A DNA stretch of 64,000 bases. Origin: Flavivirga aquatica (GTDB lineage Bacteria; Bacteroidota; Bacteroidia; Flavobacteriales; Flavobacteriaceae). Below, one piece after another: positions 16,309 through 24,819 of the stretch (position 1 is its first letter; every line of letters starts with the position of its first letter). Made by a program: the position numbers and the translations under genes. The notes beneath the pieces were generated by a model that worked only from the letters and a program-made list of their open reading frames with translations, ran no database searches and was not told the DNA's origin. The DNA is taken from the NCBI RefSeq assembly GCF_001747085.1, contig NZ_MDJD01000048.1, forward strand, positions 62,001-126,000, read 5' to 3'.

Positions 16309-18798
16309 ATGAGTTTCAAGCAAGTTTTTAATGACATTAAAAGAAGATACCCAGAGAGAAATACAGAAACCATTTCTTTAAGAGATGTAGATTTATCAGG
16401 ATTAAGTCCAAAGAATTATAAAAAGCTTATAACATCTCTTAATAGAAGATATCGTAATCTACAAGGTCTTGATTTATCGAATACCAATATAAATGAATTA
16501 CCAAAAGAAATAGGAAGATTAAACAATCTTAGAACTCTTAATTTATCTGGAAATAACCTTAGCCAATTACCATCTACAATAAGAAGACTAAATCTCCTTA
16601 CAGCTCTTAATTTAGAAAGTAACGATTTTCATGATCAATTTCCACCAGCAGTTATTAACTTAAATAATCTTAGAACCCTTAATTTAGCAAAAAACACTAT
16701 AAATCAATTACCTGCAGAAATAGGGCAACTAAATAACCTTAACACCCTTAATTTAGCAGAGAATAACCTTAATCAATTACCCGCAGAAATAGGGCAATTA
16801 AATAATCTTAGAGTCCTTAATTTAGCAGAGAATAATCTTAAACAATTACCTGTAGAAATAGGAAGGTTAAACAATATTACAGACCTTAATTTGCATTTAA
16901 ATGATCTAGAACAATTACCCGCAGAAATAGGGCAATTAAATAACCTTGAAAATTTAAATATATCTAACAATAGCGAAATGCAAGAATTACCACCAGAAAT
17001 AGGTAATCTTAATAATCTAACTTATTTATACGCAAACAACAATAGATCCCTTACTAGCCTGCCAACAGATATACAACGATTAAATCAACTTAGGCATCTT
17101 AATATTTCAAATAATCAAAATCTTACTCAATTACCAAGGGAGATAGGGCAGTTAAATAATCTTATAACTCTTGAAGCGTCTGGAAATTCTCAAGTTACTC
17201 AAATTCCAGGAGAAATAAGTAATTTGAATAACCTAAGGTATCTTAATATTTCAAATAATCAGAATCTTACTCAACTACCAAGAGAGATAGGGCAGTTAAA
17301 TAGTCTTATAAATTTTAACATGTCTGGAAATCCTCAAGTTACTCAAATTCCAATAGAAATAAACAACTTAAATAGCCTTAGGTATTTTGATATTTCAAAT
17401 AATCCTCAGCTTAGTGTTAATAATATGGATCAAGGTATGCTTGCTAGAATACAAAGAAGTGAGGTTAATATACAATACCATAATACGTCTAGAGAGGTAA
17501 CTAATTTATTAAACGAAACCTTAGGCATAAATCGGGATTTATTAGAATATGAGAAAACTTTACAAAAGCTGTATACAGGTGATCGTTTACATAAAATGAT
17601 GGAATTTATAGGCAATTTAGATGATGGATTAAGTGAAGATAATAGTTATACAACGGGGAGTCTAAAAACTGCCCCAGATGAAGAGTTGGAAAGGTATAAT
17701 AAAAAAATATTGCCAGCCAAAGAAGTTTTAATACAACTTTTAGAGAGGTATCCAAAAAGTGAAGGAGAGCATCAAAAGTATTTTGATGCTTCATTAAAAA
17801 ATATGCTAGATCAATTTGATATTAAAGATGTAAGATTTGAGAATATAAATAATAAAGCTCATTTAGCTTCTTTAGCTGTATGTTTAGGAGATTGCCTTAC
17901 ACCTATAAAGGATCGTATTGTAAAAAACATGTTAGTTGCTAATGATCTTGATTTAAATGTAGAACCTTTTATTTTAAGGATGGCTTTACAAGATAAAATT
18001 GCGAGTTCATTTTCTAAAGAATTAAATGAGATATGGGATAAGGAAACTATTGAAGTTGCTAATGCCTTTACCAATTGTGCACTGCTTGAAAATGCTGATA
18101 AAAACCCAGAGAATCCCTTAAAAGTATCTGGAGATAGGGCGTATTCCCCTTCGCTCTCAAGTTATACGGATCTAGGTTTTAAAAACATAAAAGAAAAAGC
18201 GAATCCAGAGCTACTAGAAAACGTAGCAAAACTTTTTTGTAAAGAAGATGGGGAAAATAGATTAGAAAAAAACGATGGAAAATATAAGATTGATACCGAG
18301 AAGCTAGAAGCGATTAAAAAAGAGTATTTAGAAAAAGAATTAGGTAGTAATTTGTCTAGAAGGGAAATAGAAGTGAAGAATAAATTGTATGAGTTTGAAA
18401 AAGAGTTTGAAGCGTTTTATATGAAGTACGATGAGCAGTTTGGAAACGAAAACAATGATAGGTCTATTTTTGAAGTAGCTTACTCGGATAGTGAAGATAT
18501 ACAAAATGAATTTAGTAAAGTAACAGATGTAGATGCGCTTAAAAGTAAATTAGAAGAAAAATTTAAAAAAAGCGATTCTTTAAAAGAGACCAAAGATGCA
18601 TTTATGAAACAATGTAAAACAGATTTTGAAAAATGTATGGATGATTATATGAAAGAAGAGCGCTTGAAAAAAGAAAGAAAAAAACTTAGTATAGATCAAT
18701 TAGCAGCAGTACCTACAATGTCTCAAAAAAAACCTAGAAACTCACAACAAAGTCAAAATAGTAGATTGTCCAGAAGAGCATCAAGGCAACTTGCTTAA
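16309..18798 (+). CDS. Leucine-rich-repeat protein with conserved C-terminal domain, putative T4SS substrate
   Basis: An 829-residue protein without a signal peptide. Residues 1-50 form a basic helical cap (VFNDIKRRYPERN). About 14 LRRs of 23-24 residues (LNNLRTLNLAENNLNQLPAEIGQ-like) run to about 375. A helical domain of about 420 residues follows, shared with the next gene, and contains CLGDCLTPIKDRI, NMLVAND, ANAFTNCALLENA and SGDRAYSPSLS. The end has IDQLAAVPTMSQ and an Arg/Ser/Gln-rich basic tail. LRR plus helical Cys-containing domain recalls NEL-type E3 ligase effectors, but the CxD signature is not evident, so no function is assigned. It lies on the same strand upstream of a T4SS coupling protein. 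Confidence 0.75.
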   Translation: MSFKQVFNDIKRRYPERNTETISLRDVDLSGLSPKNYKKLITSLNRRYRNLQGLDLSNTNINELPKEIGRLNNLRTLNLSGNNLSQLPSTIRRLNLLTALNLESNDFHDQFPPAVINLNNLRTLNLAKNTINQLPAEIGQLNNLNTLNLAENNLNQLPAEIGQLNNLRVLNLAENNLKQLPVEIGRLNNITDLNLHLNDLEQLPAEIGQLNNLENLNISNNSEMQELPPEIGNLNNLTYLYANNNRSLTSLPTDIQRLNQLRHLNISNNQNLTQLPREIGQLNNLITLEASGNSQVTQIPGEISNLNNLRYLNISNNQNLTQLPREIGQLNSLINFNMSGNPQVTQIPIEINNLNSLRYFDISNNPQLSVNNMDQGMLARIQRSEVNIQYHNTSREVTNLLNETLGINRDLLEYEKTLQKLYTGDRLHKMMEFIGNLDDGLSEDNSYTTGSLKTAPDEELERYNKKILPAKEVLIQLLERYPKSEGEHQKYFDASLKNMLDQFDIKDVRFENINNKAHLASLAVCLGDCLTPIKDRIVKNMLVANDLDLNVEPFILRMALQDKIASSFSKELNEIWDKETIEVANAFTNCALLENADKNPENPLKVSGDRAYSPSLSSYTDLGFKNIKEKANPELLENVAKLFCKEDGENRLEKNDGKYKIDTEKLEAIKKEYLEKELGSNLSRREIEVKNKLYEFEKEFEAFYMKYDEQFGNENNDRSIFEVAYSDSEDIQNEFSKVTDVDALKSKLEEKFKKSDSLKETKDAFMKQCKTDFEKCMDDYMKEERLKKERKKLSIDQLAAVPTMSQKKPRNSQQSQNSRLSRRASRQLA

Positions 18799-18819
18799 GT
18801 GTTTATTATATAGAGGGTT

Positions 18820-18860
18820 AACAAGAGGGTGTTTGATAAATCAAGCATCCTCTTGTTGTT
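18820..18860 (+). terminator. Rho-independent terminator after the first LRR gene
   Basis: The inverted repeat AACAAGAGGGTG / CATCCTCTTGTT (one G-T pair) with a short loop and following T-rich sequence starts 22 bp after the stop. A near-identical hairpin follows the second LRR gene, so the terminator was duplicated too and the two genes are probably separate transcription units. Confidence 0.75.
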
Positions 18861-18950
18861 TTAAGCAAATATTTTAAGTCGTATTAGCTATTTATAGACG
18901 TAATCTTACTGGATTTCTAGTCAATTATATTTCTATTAAATCAAGGCTCT

Positions 18951-19172
18951 AAGCTTTATAATTCCCATATATTAATTCAAAATTACCGCTTGTTACTTGG
19001 TATTCTGTATATGTAAATAGTGTAGTTATTATTGTTTTATAATTATTTCGACAGTCTCATTTTGTTAAAATGAATTCATCTTGAACCTTTTTTAGGAAAT
19101 AGAAAAAATCAAGATGAGTTCAATAAATAAAAAGATGTCGAGCAAGTTTAACAATTAAAACAAAATAATATT
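18951..19172 (+). promoter_or_regulatory. Duplicated upstream region of the second LRR gene, interrupted by a MITE-like insertion
   Basis: It matches 16142-16308, including GACAGTCTCATTTT and the TCATTTT-GTT-AAAATGA hairpin at 19057-19073. Relative to the first copy there are 52 extra bp (19079-19130) between GAATTCA and AAAGATG, containing the MITE-like repeat. If the TCATTTTG box is the -7 element, the insertion lies in the transcribed leader. Confidence 0.5.
19071..19122. repeat. Short MITE-like element (copy 1)
   Basis: Terminal inverted repeats TGAATTCATCTTGA (19071-19084) and TCAAGATGAGTTCA (19109-19122) match in 13 of 14 positions. The right part, TTTTTTAGGAAATAGAAAA through the inverted repeat, recurs in the longer element at 38197-38360, so this looks like an internally deleted derivative. 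An empty-site comparison with the first LRR leader supports insertion. Confidence 0.6.
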
Positions 19173-21449
19173 ATGAGTTTCAAGAAAATTTTTAACGACA
19201 TTAAAAGAAGATACCCAGAAAAAAATACACAAGCAATCTCTTTAAGCGGTATAGATTTGTCAGAATTAAGTCAAAAGAACTTTAAAAAGTTAATAGTTTC
19301 TATTAATAAGCGATATGGTAATCTACAAGATCTTGATTTATCTAATACAAGCATAAATGAATTACCAAAAGAAATAGGAATACTAAACAATCTTAGAACT
19401 CTTAATCTATCTAGAAATAATCTTAGCCAATTGCCAGCAGAAATAGGAAATTTAAATAACCTTACAAATCTTAATTTAGGAACTAATAGCTTTAATAACC
19501 AGTTACCAATAGTAATAACCAATTTAAATAATCTTAGAGTTCTTAACTTGACGGAGAACAACATAAATCAATTGCCAGCAGAAATAGCTAACTTAAATAA
19601 TCTTACAAGTCTTAATTTATCAGAAAATAGTATAAATCAATTACCACCAGAAATAGGGCAATTAAATAATCTTACAAATCTTAATTTATACTTTAATAAT
19701 CTTAATCAATTACCACCCGAAATAGGGCAGCTAAATAACCTTACAAGGTTAGACATATCCAATAATAATCGTATTACACAATTACCGCCAGAAATAGGTA
19801 ACTTAAATAGCCTTACCCATTTATCTGCAACCAATAATGGGAGTCTTACTAGTTTACCACCAGATATACAACGATTAAATAGCCTTACAACATTAAATGT
19901 TTCCAATAATCCAAATCTTGCTCAACTACCAAGCGAGATAGGGCAGTTAAATAACCTTAGAGATCTTGATGTGTCTGGTAATACTCAAGTTACTCAAATT
20001 CCAGCAGAAATAAGTAATTTAAATAACCTTAGGTACCTTAATATTTCAAATAATCCTCAGCTTAATCTTGATAATATGCAGGAAGGTATGTTTACTAGAA
20101 TAGAAAGTGGAGCAGTTAACATACGATATGATGGTATGTCTCGTGGTGTAACCAATCAATTACACAGAACCTTAGGTTTGCCCTTAGAGTTATTAGAGTA
20201 TGAGAAAACTTTAGAGAAACTATATGAAGATGAAAGCTTAAATAAAATGAAAGCGTTTATAGAAAATTTAGATAATACATTAAGTGAAGGTAATAGTTAT
20301 AAAACGGGGCGTATAAGTGATGAACCAGATGAGCAGCAGCATAGATTTCATAGAAAAATGTTGCCAGCCAAAGAAGTTGTAATACAACTTTTAGAGAGGT
20401 ATCCAAAAAGTGAAGGAGAGAATCAAAAGTATTTTGATGCTTCATTAAAAAATATGCTAGATCAATTTAATATTGAAGATGAAAACCTTACAGATATAAA
20501 AAATAAAGATCATTTGGCTTCTATAGCTACATGTTTAGGAGATTGCGTTACACCTATAAAGACTAAGATTATGGAAAATATGTTAGTTGCTAATGATCCG
20601 GATTTAGATATGGATCCTTTTATTTTAAGGTTGGCTTTGCAGGATAAAATTACGAGTTCATTTTCTGAAGAATTAAAAGAGTTATGGAATAATGAATCTA
20701 TAGAAGTAGCTAATGCCTTTACCAATTGTGCACTGCTTGAAAATGCCGATAGTCATCCAGATAATCCCTTAAAAGTATCTGGAGATAGAGCATATTCTCC
20801 TTCGCTTTCAAATTATACGGATCAAGGTTTCGAAAAATTAAATAATGCTAGTCCAGAACTTCTAGAAAGTGTAGCAAAACTGTTTTGTAAAGAAGACGGG
20901 AAAAATGGATTAGAAATAGAAGATGGAAAATATAATATTGATATCGAGAAGCTAAAAGGGATTAAAAAAGAGTATTTAGAAAAAAAATTAGGTAGTAATC
21001 TTTCTAGAAGCGAAATAGATGTAAAGAATACATTATATAATTTTGATAAAGAGTATTTAAAATTTATTCAAGATTATGATGCAAAGTTTCAAAAAGATTA
21101 TGATGATGCTTCTATTTTTGAAATATCTGGATGTAAAGATAAAAGAATAGAAGAAGAATTTAATAGAGTAATAGATGTAGATACGCTAACAGGTATATTA
21201 GAAGAAAAACTTAAAGAAAGTACTTCTTTAAAAGATACTAAAGAAGCATTTATGAAACAATGTAAATTAGAATTTGAAAAATGTATAAATGACTATGTGA
21301 AAAATGAAAAATTGGAAAAAGTAGAAAAAAAAACTAGCATAGATCAATTAGCAGCTGTGCCCTCAATGTCTCAAAGAAGCCGTGGAAACTCACGACAAAG
21401 TCAAAATAGTAGATTATCCAGAAGCGCATCAAGGCAACTACTAAGTTAA
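19173..21449 (+). CDS. Leucine-rich-repeat protein, tandem paralogue, putative T4SS substrate
   Basis: A 758-residue paralogue of the preceding protein, with the same start (MSFKKIFNDIKRRYPEKN), about 11 LRRs instead of 14 (the 71-residue length difference equals three repeats), and the same C-terminal domain. Conserved blocks are CLGDCVTPIK, NMLVAND, FILRLALQDKI, ANAFTNCALLENAD and SGDRAYSPSLS. The end IDQLAAVPSMSQ plus a basic Arg/Ser tail is also kept. It has no signal peptide or membrane helix. Conservation of both the domain and the tail while the repeat number varies suggests the LRR part selects targets and the C-terminus acts and/or is recognised. Secretion is inferred from neighbours only. 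Confidence 0.75.
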   Translation: MSFKKIFNDIKRRYPEKNTQAISLSGIDLSELSQKNFKKLIVSINKRYGNLQDLDLSNTSINELPKEIGILNNLRTLNLSRNNLSQLPAEIGNLNNLTNLNLGTNSFNNQLPIVITNLNNLRVLNLTENNINQLPAEIANLNNLTSLNLSENSINQLPPEIGQLNNLTNLNLYFNNLNQLPPEIGQLNNLTRLDISNNNRITQLPPEIGNLNSLTHLSATNNGSLTSLPPDIQRLNSLTTLNVSNNPNLAQLPSEIGQLNNLRDLDVSGNTQVTQIPAEISNLNNLRYLNISNNPQLNLDNMQEGMFTRIESGAVNIRYDGMSRGVTNQLHRTLGLPLELLEYEKTLEKLYEDESLNKMKAFIENLDNTLSEGNSYKTGRISDEPDEQQHRFHRKMLPAKEVVIQLLERYPKSEGENQKYFDASLKNMLDQFNIEDENLTDIKNKDHLASIATCLGDCVTPIKTKIMENMLVANDPDLDMDPFILRLALQDKITSSFSEELKELWNNESIEVANAFTNCALLENADSHPDNPLKVSGDRAYSPSLSNYTDQGFEKLNNASPELLESVAKLFCKEDGKNGLEIEDGKYNIDIEKLKGIKKEYLEKKLGSNLSRSEIDVKNTLYNFDKEYLKFIQDYDAKFQKDYDDASIFEISGCKDKRIEEEFNRVIDVDTLTGILEEKLKESTSLKDTKEAFMKQCKLEFEKCINDYVKNEKLEKVEKKTSIDQLAAVPSMSQRSRGNSRQSQNSRLSRSASRQLLS

Positions 21450-21468
21450 ATAATTATTAATATAGAAC

Positions 21469-21508
21469 AAGAGGATGTTTGGTAAACCCAGCATCCTCTT
21501 TTTGTTTT
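21469..21508 (+). terminator. Rho-independent terminator after the second LRR gene
   Basis: A perfect 9-bp stem, AAGAGGATG (21469-21477) with CATCCTCTT (21492-21500), is followed by TTTGTTTT. It begins 19 bp after the stop codon. Confidence 0.8.
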
Positions 21509-22286
21509 CAGCTAAGTATTTTAAGTAAAAAATCTTTTTTTATAAAACACATTCCTTAGTAGACAAGCTAGTAATATGTAATGGTGTAAATCATAAATTA
21601 TGACTTTACCATTATTTAAGATCTTCAATTAATATTATGCTAAAAATATATCACGCAAGTTTATCTTCCCTTTATTATAAATCAAAATTTATTAGAGATA
21701 GTTTCTTATTTCATAAAAATACAAGTGAGTAAATTAAATGAGTTTTTAAAAATTAACGCTTTAAGCCATTTATTAAAAATAATATGCATTTGCTATTATT
21801 AATTTTTAGTTTAAAATAGAACACTACCAACAAGTAAAAAAAGCAAGTAAAAAGTCAAATCTTAAATTATAAAGGCGGTCTTTTTTTTGTTAAAAAGTAT
21901 CATTTAAAACATATAAAATAGACCTAAATATGGGTTTAATACAACATGTATCTCTACCAGATTTAATTGTTGAGGTTTTTTATTAAAATACCTCATATCA
22001 TTCAGCCGAAAATCTTCTTTTTCACCCCTATTTTATTCCCTCTCACATGTATTGTTTTGAGTTAAAGCCTTTGTTTAAGCGTACTTTGCATCAGAAGTTA
22101 AGAATAAACGAAAAACAAAAAACATGAAAGCAATCACTTTATTAAAAACAACATATTGGATAAAAATTAAGCAGTTTTTAAAGCAATTAGCAGCAGCAAG
22201 TAGCTATGCAATTCATAGATAAGTTAAAAGATAAAAACTCCACACTTTAATTAAGAATAAATAAAACTCATAAAAATTGAATTAAG
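21509..22286. other. Long AT-rich leader region before the T4SS genes
   Basis: Nearly 780 bp with no gene apart from one possible 32-codon ORF. It contains an imperfect inverted repeat at 21579-21614 (TAATGGT.../...ACCATTA with an inner TCAT/ATGA stem) and a smaller TGAGGT/ACCTCA hairpin at 21971-21995. It could hold the T4SS promoter, a long leader or a degenerate transfer origin; no direct evidence separates these. Confidence 0.4.
22124..22222 (+). CDS. Possible 32-residue peptide upstream of the T4SS operon
   Basis: An ATG-started ORF (MKAITLLKTTYWIKIKQFLK, then QLAAASSYAIHR) ending 64 bp before the coupling-protein gene. It is basic and amphipathic with no recognisable family. It may be a leader peptide or chance; position and codon content make it worth recording, no more. 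Confidence 0.3.
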   Translation: MKAITLLKTTYWIKIKQFLKQLAAASSYAIHR

Positions 22287-24239
22287 ATGAAAGATGGCAA
22301 ACTCTCTATAGATATGATCGTGTTAATTACCATGCTATTATGCTTATGCATTTTGGGTATCGATATTTATGCATACCATTTGGAAGATTTTACCAATAAT
22401 GGGTTATCAAGTAAATCTTTAAATAGAGTAATTACTAAAGTATATAAAAATGCGCCCATTTTTGAGAATTCTCTTTTTAATAGATGTATGGTACTTAGTG
22501 TTTTCTCATTTGCCTCTTTTGGTTTTCATGTAAAGAAAAACCCAGAAGCAGACAAGCAAACTATTTATTATTACGCAGGGCTTACTATAGGTGTTATATT
22601 ATTTATTACAAGCGCAGAACTTCCATTTACACTAATACCCCATCTTATACTAACACTTGTATCACTTATTGCTTATACATGGGCTCTGTTTATGATAAGA
22701 AGACACTTTAGCTTTTTTGGGAATAAAGATGAGTTTAATGAAAAAAACCTAATATTTAAACAAGAGCATACTGTAATGGAAAATGCCCACTCTGTTAATT
22801 TTAAAACAGATAACGGTTATGTTAATGTGGTAAATCCTTTTAGAGCCACTATGGTTTTAGGAACTCCTGGTTCTGGTAAATCGTATTCTGTTATAGAGGA
22901 ATACATTAGGCAGCACATTAAGAAACAATTTACAATGTTGGTATACGATTTTAAGTTTCCATCGTTAGCCAAAGAAACCTATGCCTTTTACCAGTATTAT
23001 AAGAACCTTTATAAAATAGAACCAACGTTTAATGTTATTTCACTAGACGATATTCAAAAATCTAATTTTGTAAATCCACTAAGTCCAGATCTTATTCGTA
23101 AGGCAGCAGATGCTATTGAAGCCGCACAGACAGTACTATATAATTTAAATAAAGAATGGATTACTAAAAAAGACTTTTTTGCACAATCTGCAATATCATA
23201 TTTTGCTTCTTGTATCTATTTTCTTAAAATTTATGAAAACGGAAAGTATTGCACATTACCACATGCTATAGCATTGGCATCATGTCCAGACGAAAAAGTA
23301 TTTAAAATATTAGGATCTTACCCAGAACTTAAATTTTTTATGACGCCTTTTGCAGATGCTCTAGAAAAGGAAGCTTACGAGCAATTATCTGGACAAACAG
23401 CCTCTGCAAGAATACCTTTATCGCAACTAGCAACAAAAGAACTCTTTTGGGTAATGGGTAATAATGTATTTCCAGAACTAAATGTATCCTTAAGTATTAA
23501 CGATCCAGAAAAACCAAGTATACTGGTACTAGCTAATTCGCCAGCTACGCAAAGTACAAACTCACCTGCTTTGGGGCTTATATCAACACAATTATTAAAA
23601 GAAGTGAATAAACAAGGACGCCAACCTTGCTCTGTAATTATAGATGAGTTACCAACCATGTATTTTATGGGCTTAGATAATTTAATTGCTACAGCCAGAT
23701 CTAATAAAATTTCTACAACCATAGGCATGCAAGATTTAGAGCAATTAAAAAGAGATTATGGTAATGAGGTAGCTGCAACCATTTTTAACATTGTGGGAAA
23801 CATTTTTAGCGGGTCTGTAAGAAGTGAAACAGCATCGAAACTTCAAGAGATATTTGGTAAAAAGAAACAAAAACTAAAAAATATCTCTGTAGATACAAGT
23901 AGTACATCGTACAGTATTAACGAAAACTTAGAATATGCCATACCAGTAGCAACCATTTCGCAATTATCTCAAGGGGAGTTTGTAGGTGTAGTGGCAGATA
24001 ATTTTGGAGAAGAAATTAATCGAAAAATATTTAGAGGTAAAATTAAAGTAGATAAACGTCGAGATCAAGTCAATGATCCCATTCCTTTTACCATTGACGA
24101 AGATCGAGATATTAGCGAATTACTAGATGGTAACTTTAATAGAATTGTAGCGGAGATAGATATTTTGATAGACAATGAACTCGCTAAAATAGAAGGCGAT
24201 TTATATGAAGAGGAAGATAACCTAGCAGATAATAAATAA
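22287..24239 (+). CDS. VirD4/TraG-type type IV coupling protein (AAA+ ATPase)
   Basis: A 650-residue inner-membrane ATPase that recruits substrates to the T4SS. Four hydrophobic segments lie in the first 140 residues (about 8-30, 62-80, 95-112, 117-136). Walker A GTPGSGKS is at 192-199, Walker B VIIDELPTM near 453, and the conserved TARSNKISTTIGMQDLEQL and NIFSGSV segments follow. It corresponds to the MobC-type coupling protein of Bacteroidota conjugative elements. No relaxase gene accompanies it. It is first in a run of co-directional T4SS genes, with the LRR genes upstream. Confidence 0.88.
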   Translation: MKDGKLSIDMIVLITMLLCLCILGIDIYAYHLEDFTNNGLSSKSLNRVITKVYKNAPIFENSLFNRCMVLSVFSFASFGFHVKKNPEADKQTIYYYAGLTIGVILFITSAELPFTLIPHLILTLVSLIAYTWALFMIRRHFSFFGNKDEFNEKNLIFKQEHTVMENAHSVNFKTDNGYVNVVNPFRATMVLGTPGSGKSYSVIEEYIRQHIKKQFTMLVYDFKFPSLAKETYAFYQYYKNLYKIEPTFNVISLDDIQKSNFVNPLSPDLIRKAADAIEAAQTVLYNLNKEWITKKDFFAQSAISYFASCIYFLKIYENGKYCTLPHAIALASCPDEKVFKILGSYPELKFFMTPFADALEKEAYEQLSGQTASARIPLSQLATKELFWVMGNNVFPELNVSLSINDPEKPSILVLANSPATQSTNSPALGLISTQLLKEVNKQGRQPCSVIIDELPTMYFMGLDNLIATARSNKISTTIGMQDLEQLKRDYGNEVAATIFNIVGNIFSGSVRSETASKLQEIFGKKKQKLKNISVDTSSTSYSINENLEYAIPVATISQLSQGEFVGVVADNFGEEINRKIFRGKIKVDKRRDQVNDPIPFTIDEDRDISELLDGNFNRIVAEIDILIDNELAKIEGDLYEEEDNLADNK

Positions 24240-24265
24240 ACGAAACCCTTAAAAACAGAACGAAA

Positions 24266-24816
24266 ATGAAAATGTCAACGATCATATTATTAATAATATG
24301 TCTTGTTTTTAGCTTAGTAAGCAAGGCTCAGGAATTAGAAAAAGAAACAGTAATTAGTTTTAAAAATGTGCCCTTACATGTGCCTTTAGCAAGTCAAGAT
24401 TTTCAAACGCTTTCATCTGTTTTTGGATATAGAAAACATCCCATTTTAAAAAAAAAAGGAGATTACATTCGGGGGTCGACTTAGTAGCGCCCAAAGGATC
24501 TCCAGTATTAGCCACAGCTTCGGGTATTGTAGAACAATCAAATTATCAAAAAGGGTATGGCAATTACATTACCATTAGTCATTTAGGTTATGTAAAAACA
24601 CGCTACGCGCATTTATGGATAAGCTTAGTAAAAAAAGGAGATAAAGTATTACAAGGGCAAATTATAGGGTTTGTAGGAGATACAGGCTTAGCCACAGGAC
24701 CTCATTTACATTACGAAATACATGTTAAAAATAAAAGAATAAACCCTTTAAGTATCTGGAAAAATATACTAAAAGCACACTCAAAAACAAAGTATAAAAC
24801 TTATAACAATTTATAA
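24266..24816 (+). pseudogene. M23-family metallopeptidase, frameshifted in an A10 tract
   Basis: Exported LytM-like peptidoglycan endopeptidase, the likely wall-opening enzyme of the T4SS (VirB1 replacement). The ATG frame gives a signal peptide (IILLIICLVFSLVSKAQ) and FGYRKHPIL but stops at 24484. A different frame continues with HSGVDLVAPKG (zinc ligands HxGxD), GYGNYITISH, TRYAHL and GPHLHYEIH (catalytic HxH) to the stop at 24814-24816. Adding one A to the ten-A run at 24438-24447 joins the halves into a normal M23 protein of about 183 residues. It could be a true mutation, a sequencing error, phase variation or polymerase slippage. Confidence 0.82.
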
Positions 24817-24819
24817 ATT

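Noticed and set aside
16773-16970. Minus-strand ORFs inside the LRR genes (also at 19271-19564 and 19706-19906)
   Set aside because: They are antisense shadows of the Asn/Leu-rich repeat codons and have no independent start context or family.
16309-21449. CRISPR-like or satellite repeats
   Set aside because: The regular spacing of about 70 bp is the coding repeat of LRR units and varies at codon level; there are no spacer-repeat alternations.
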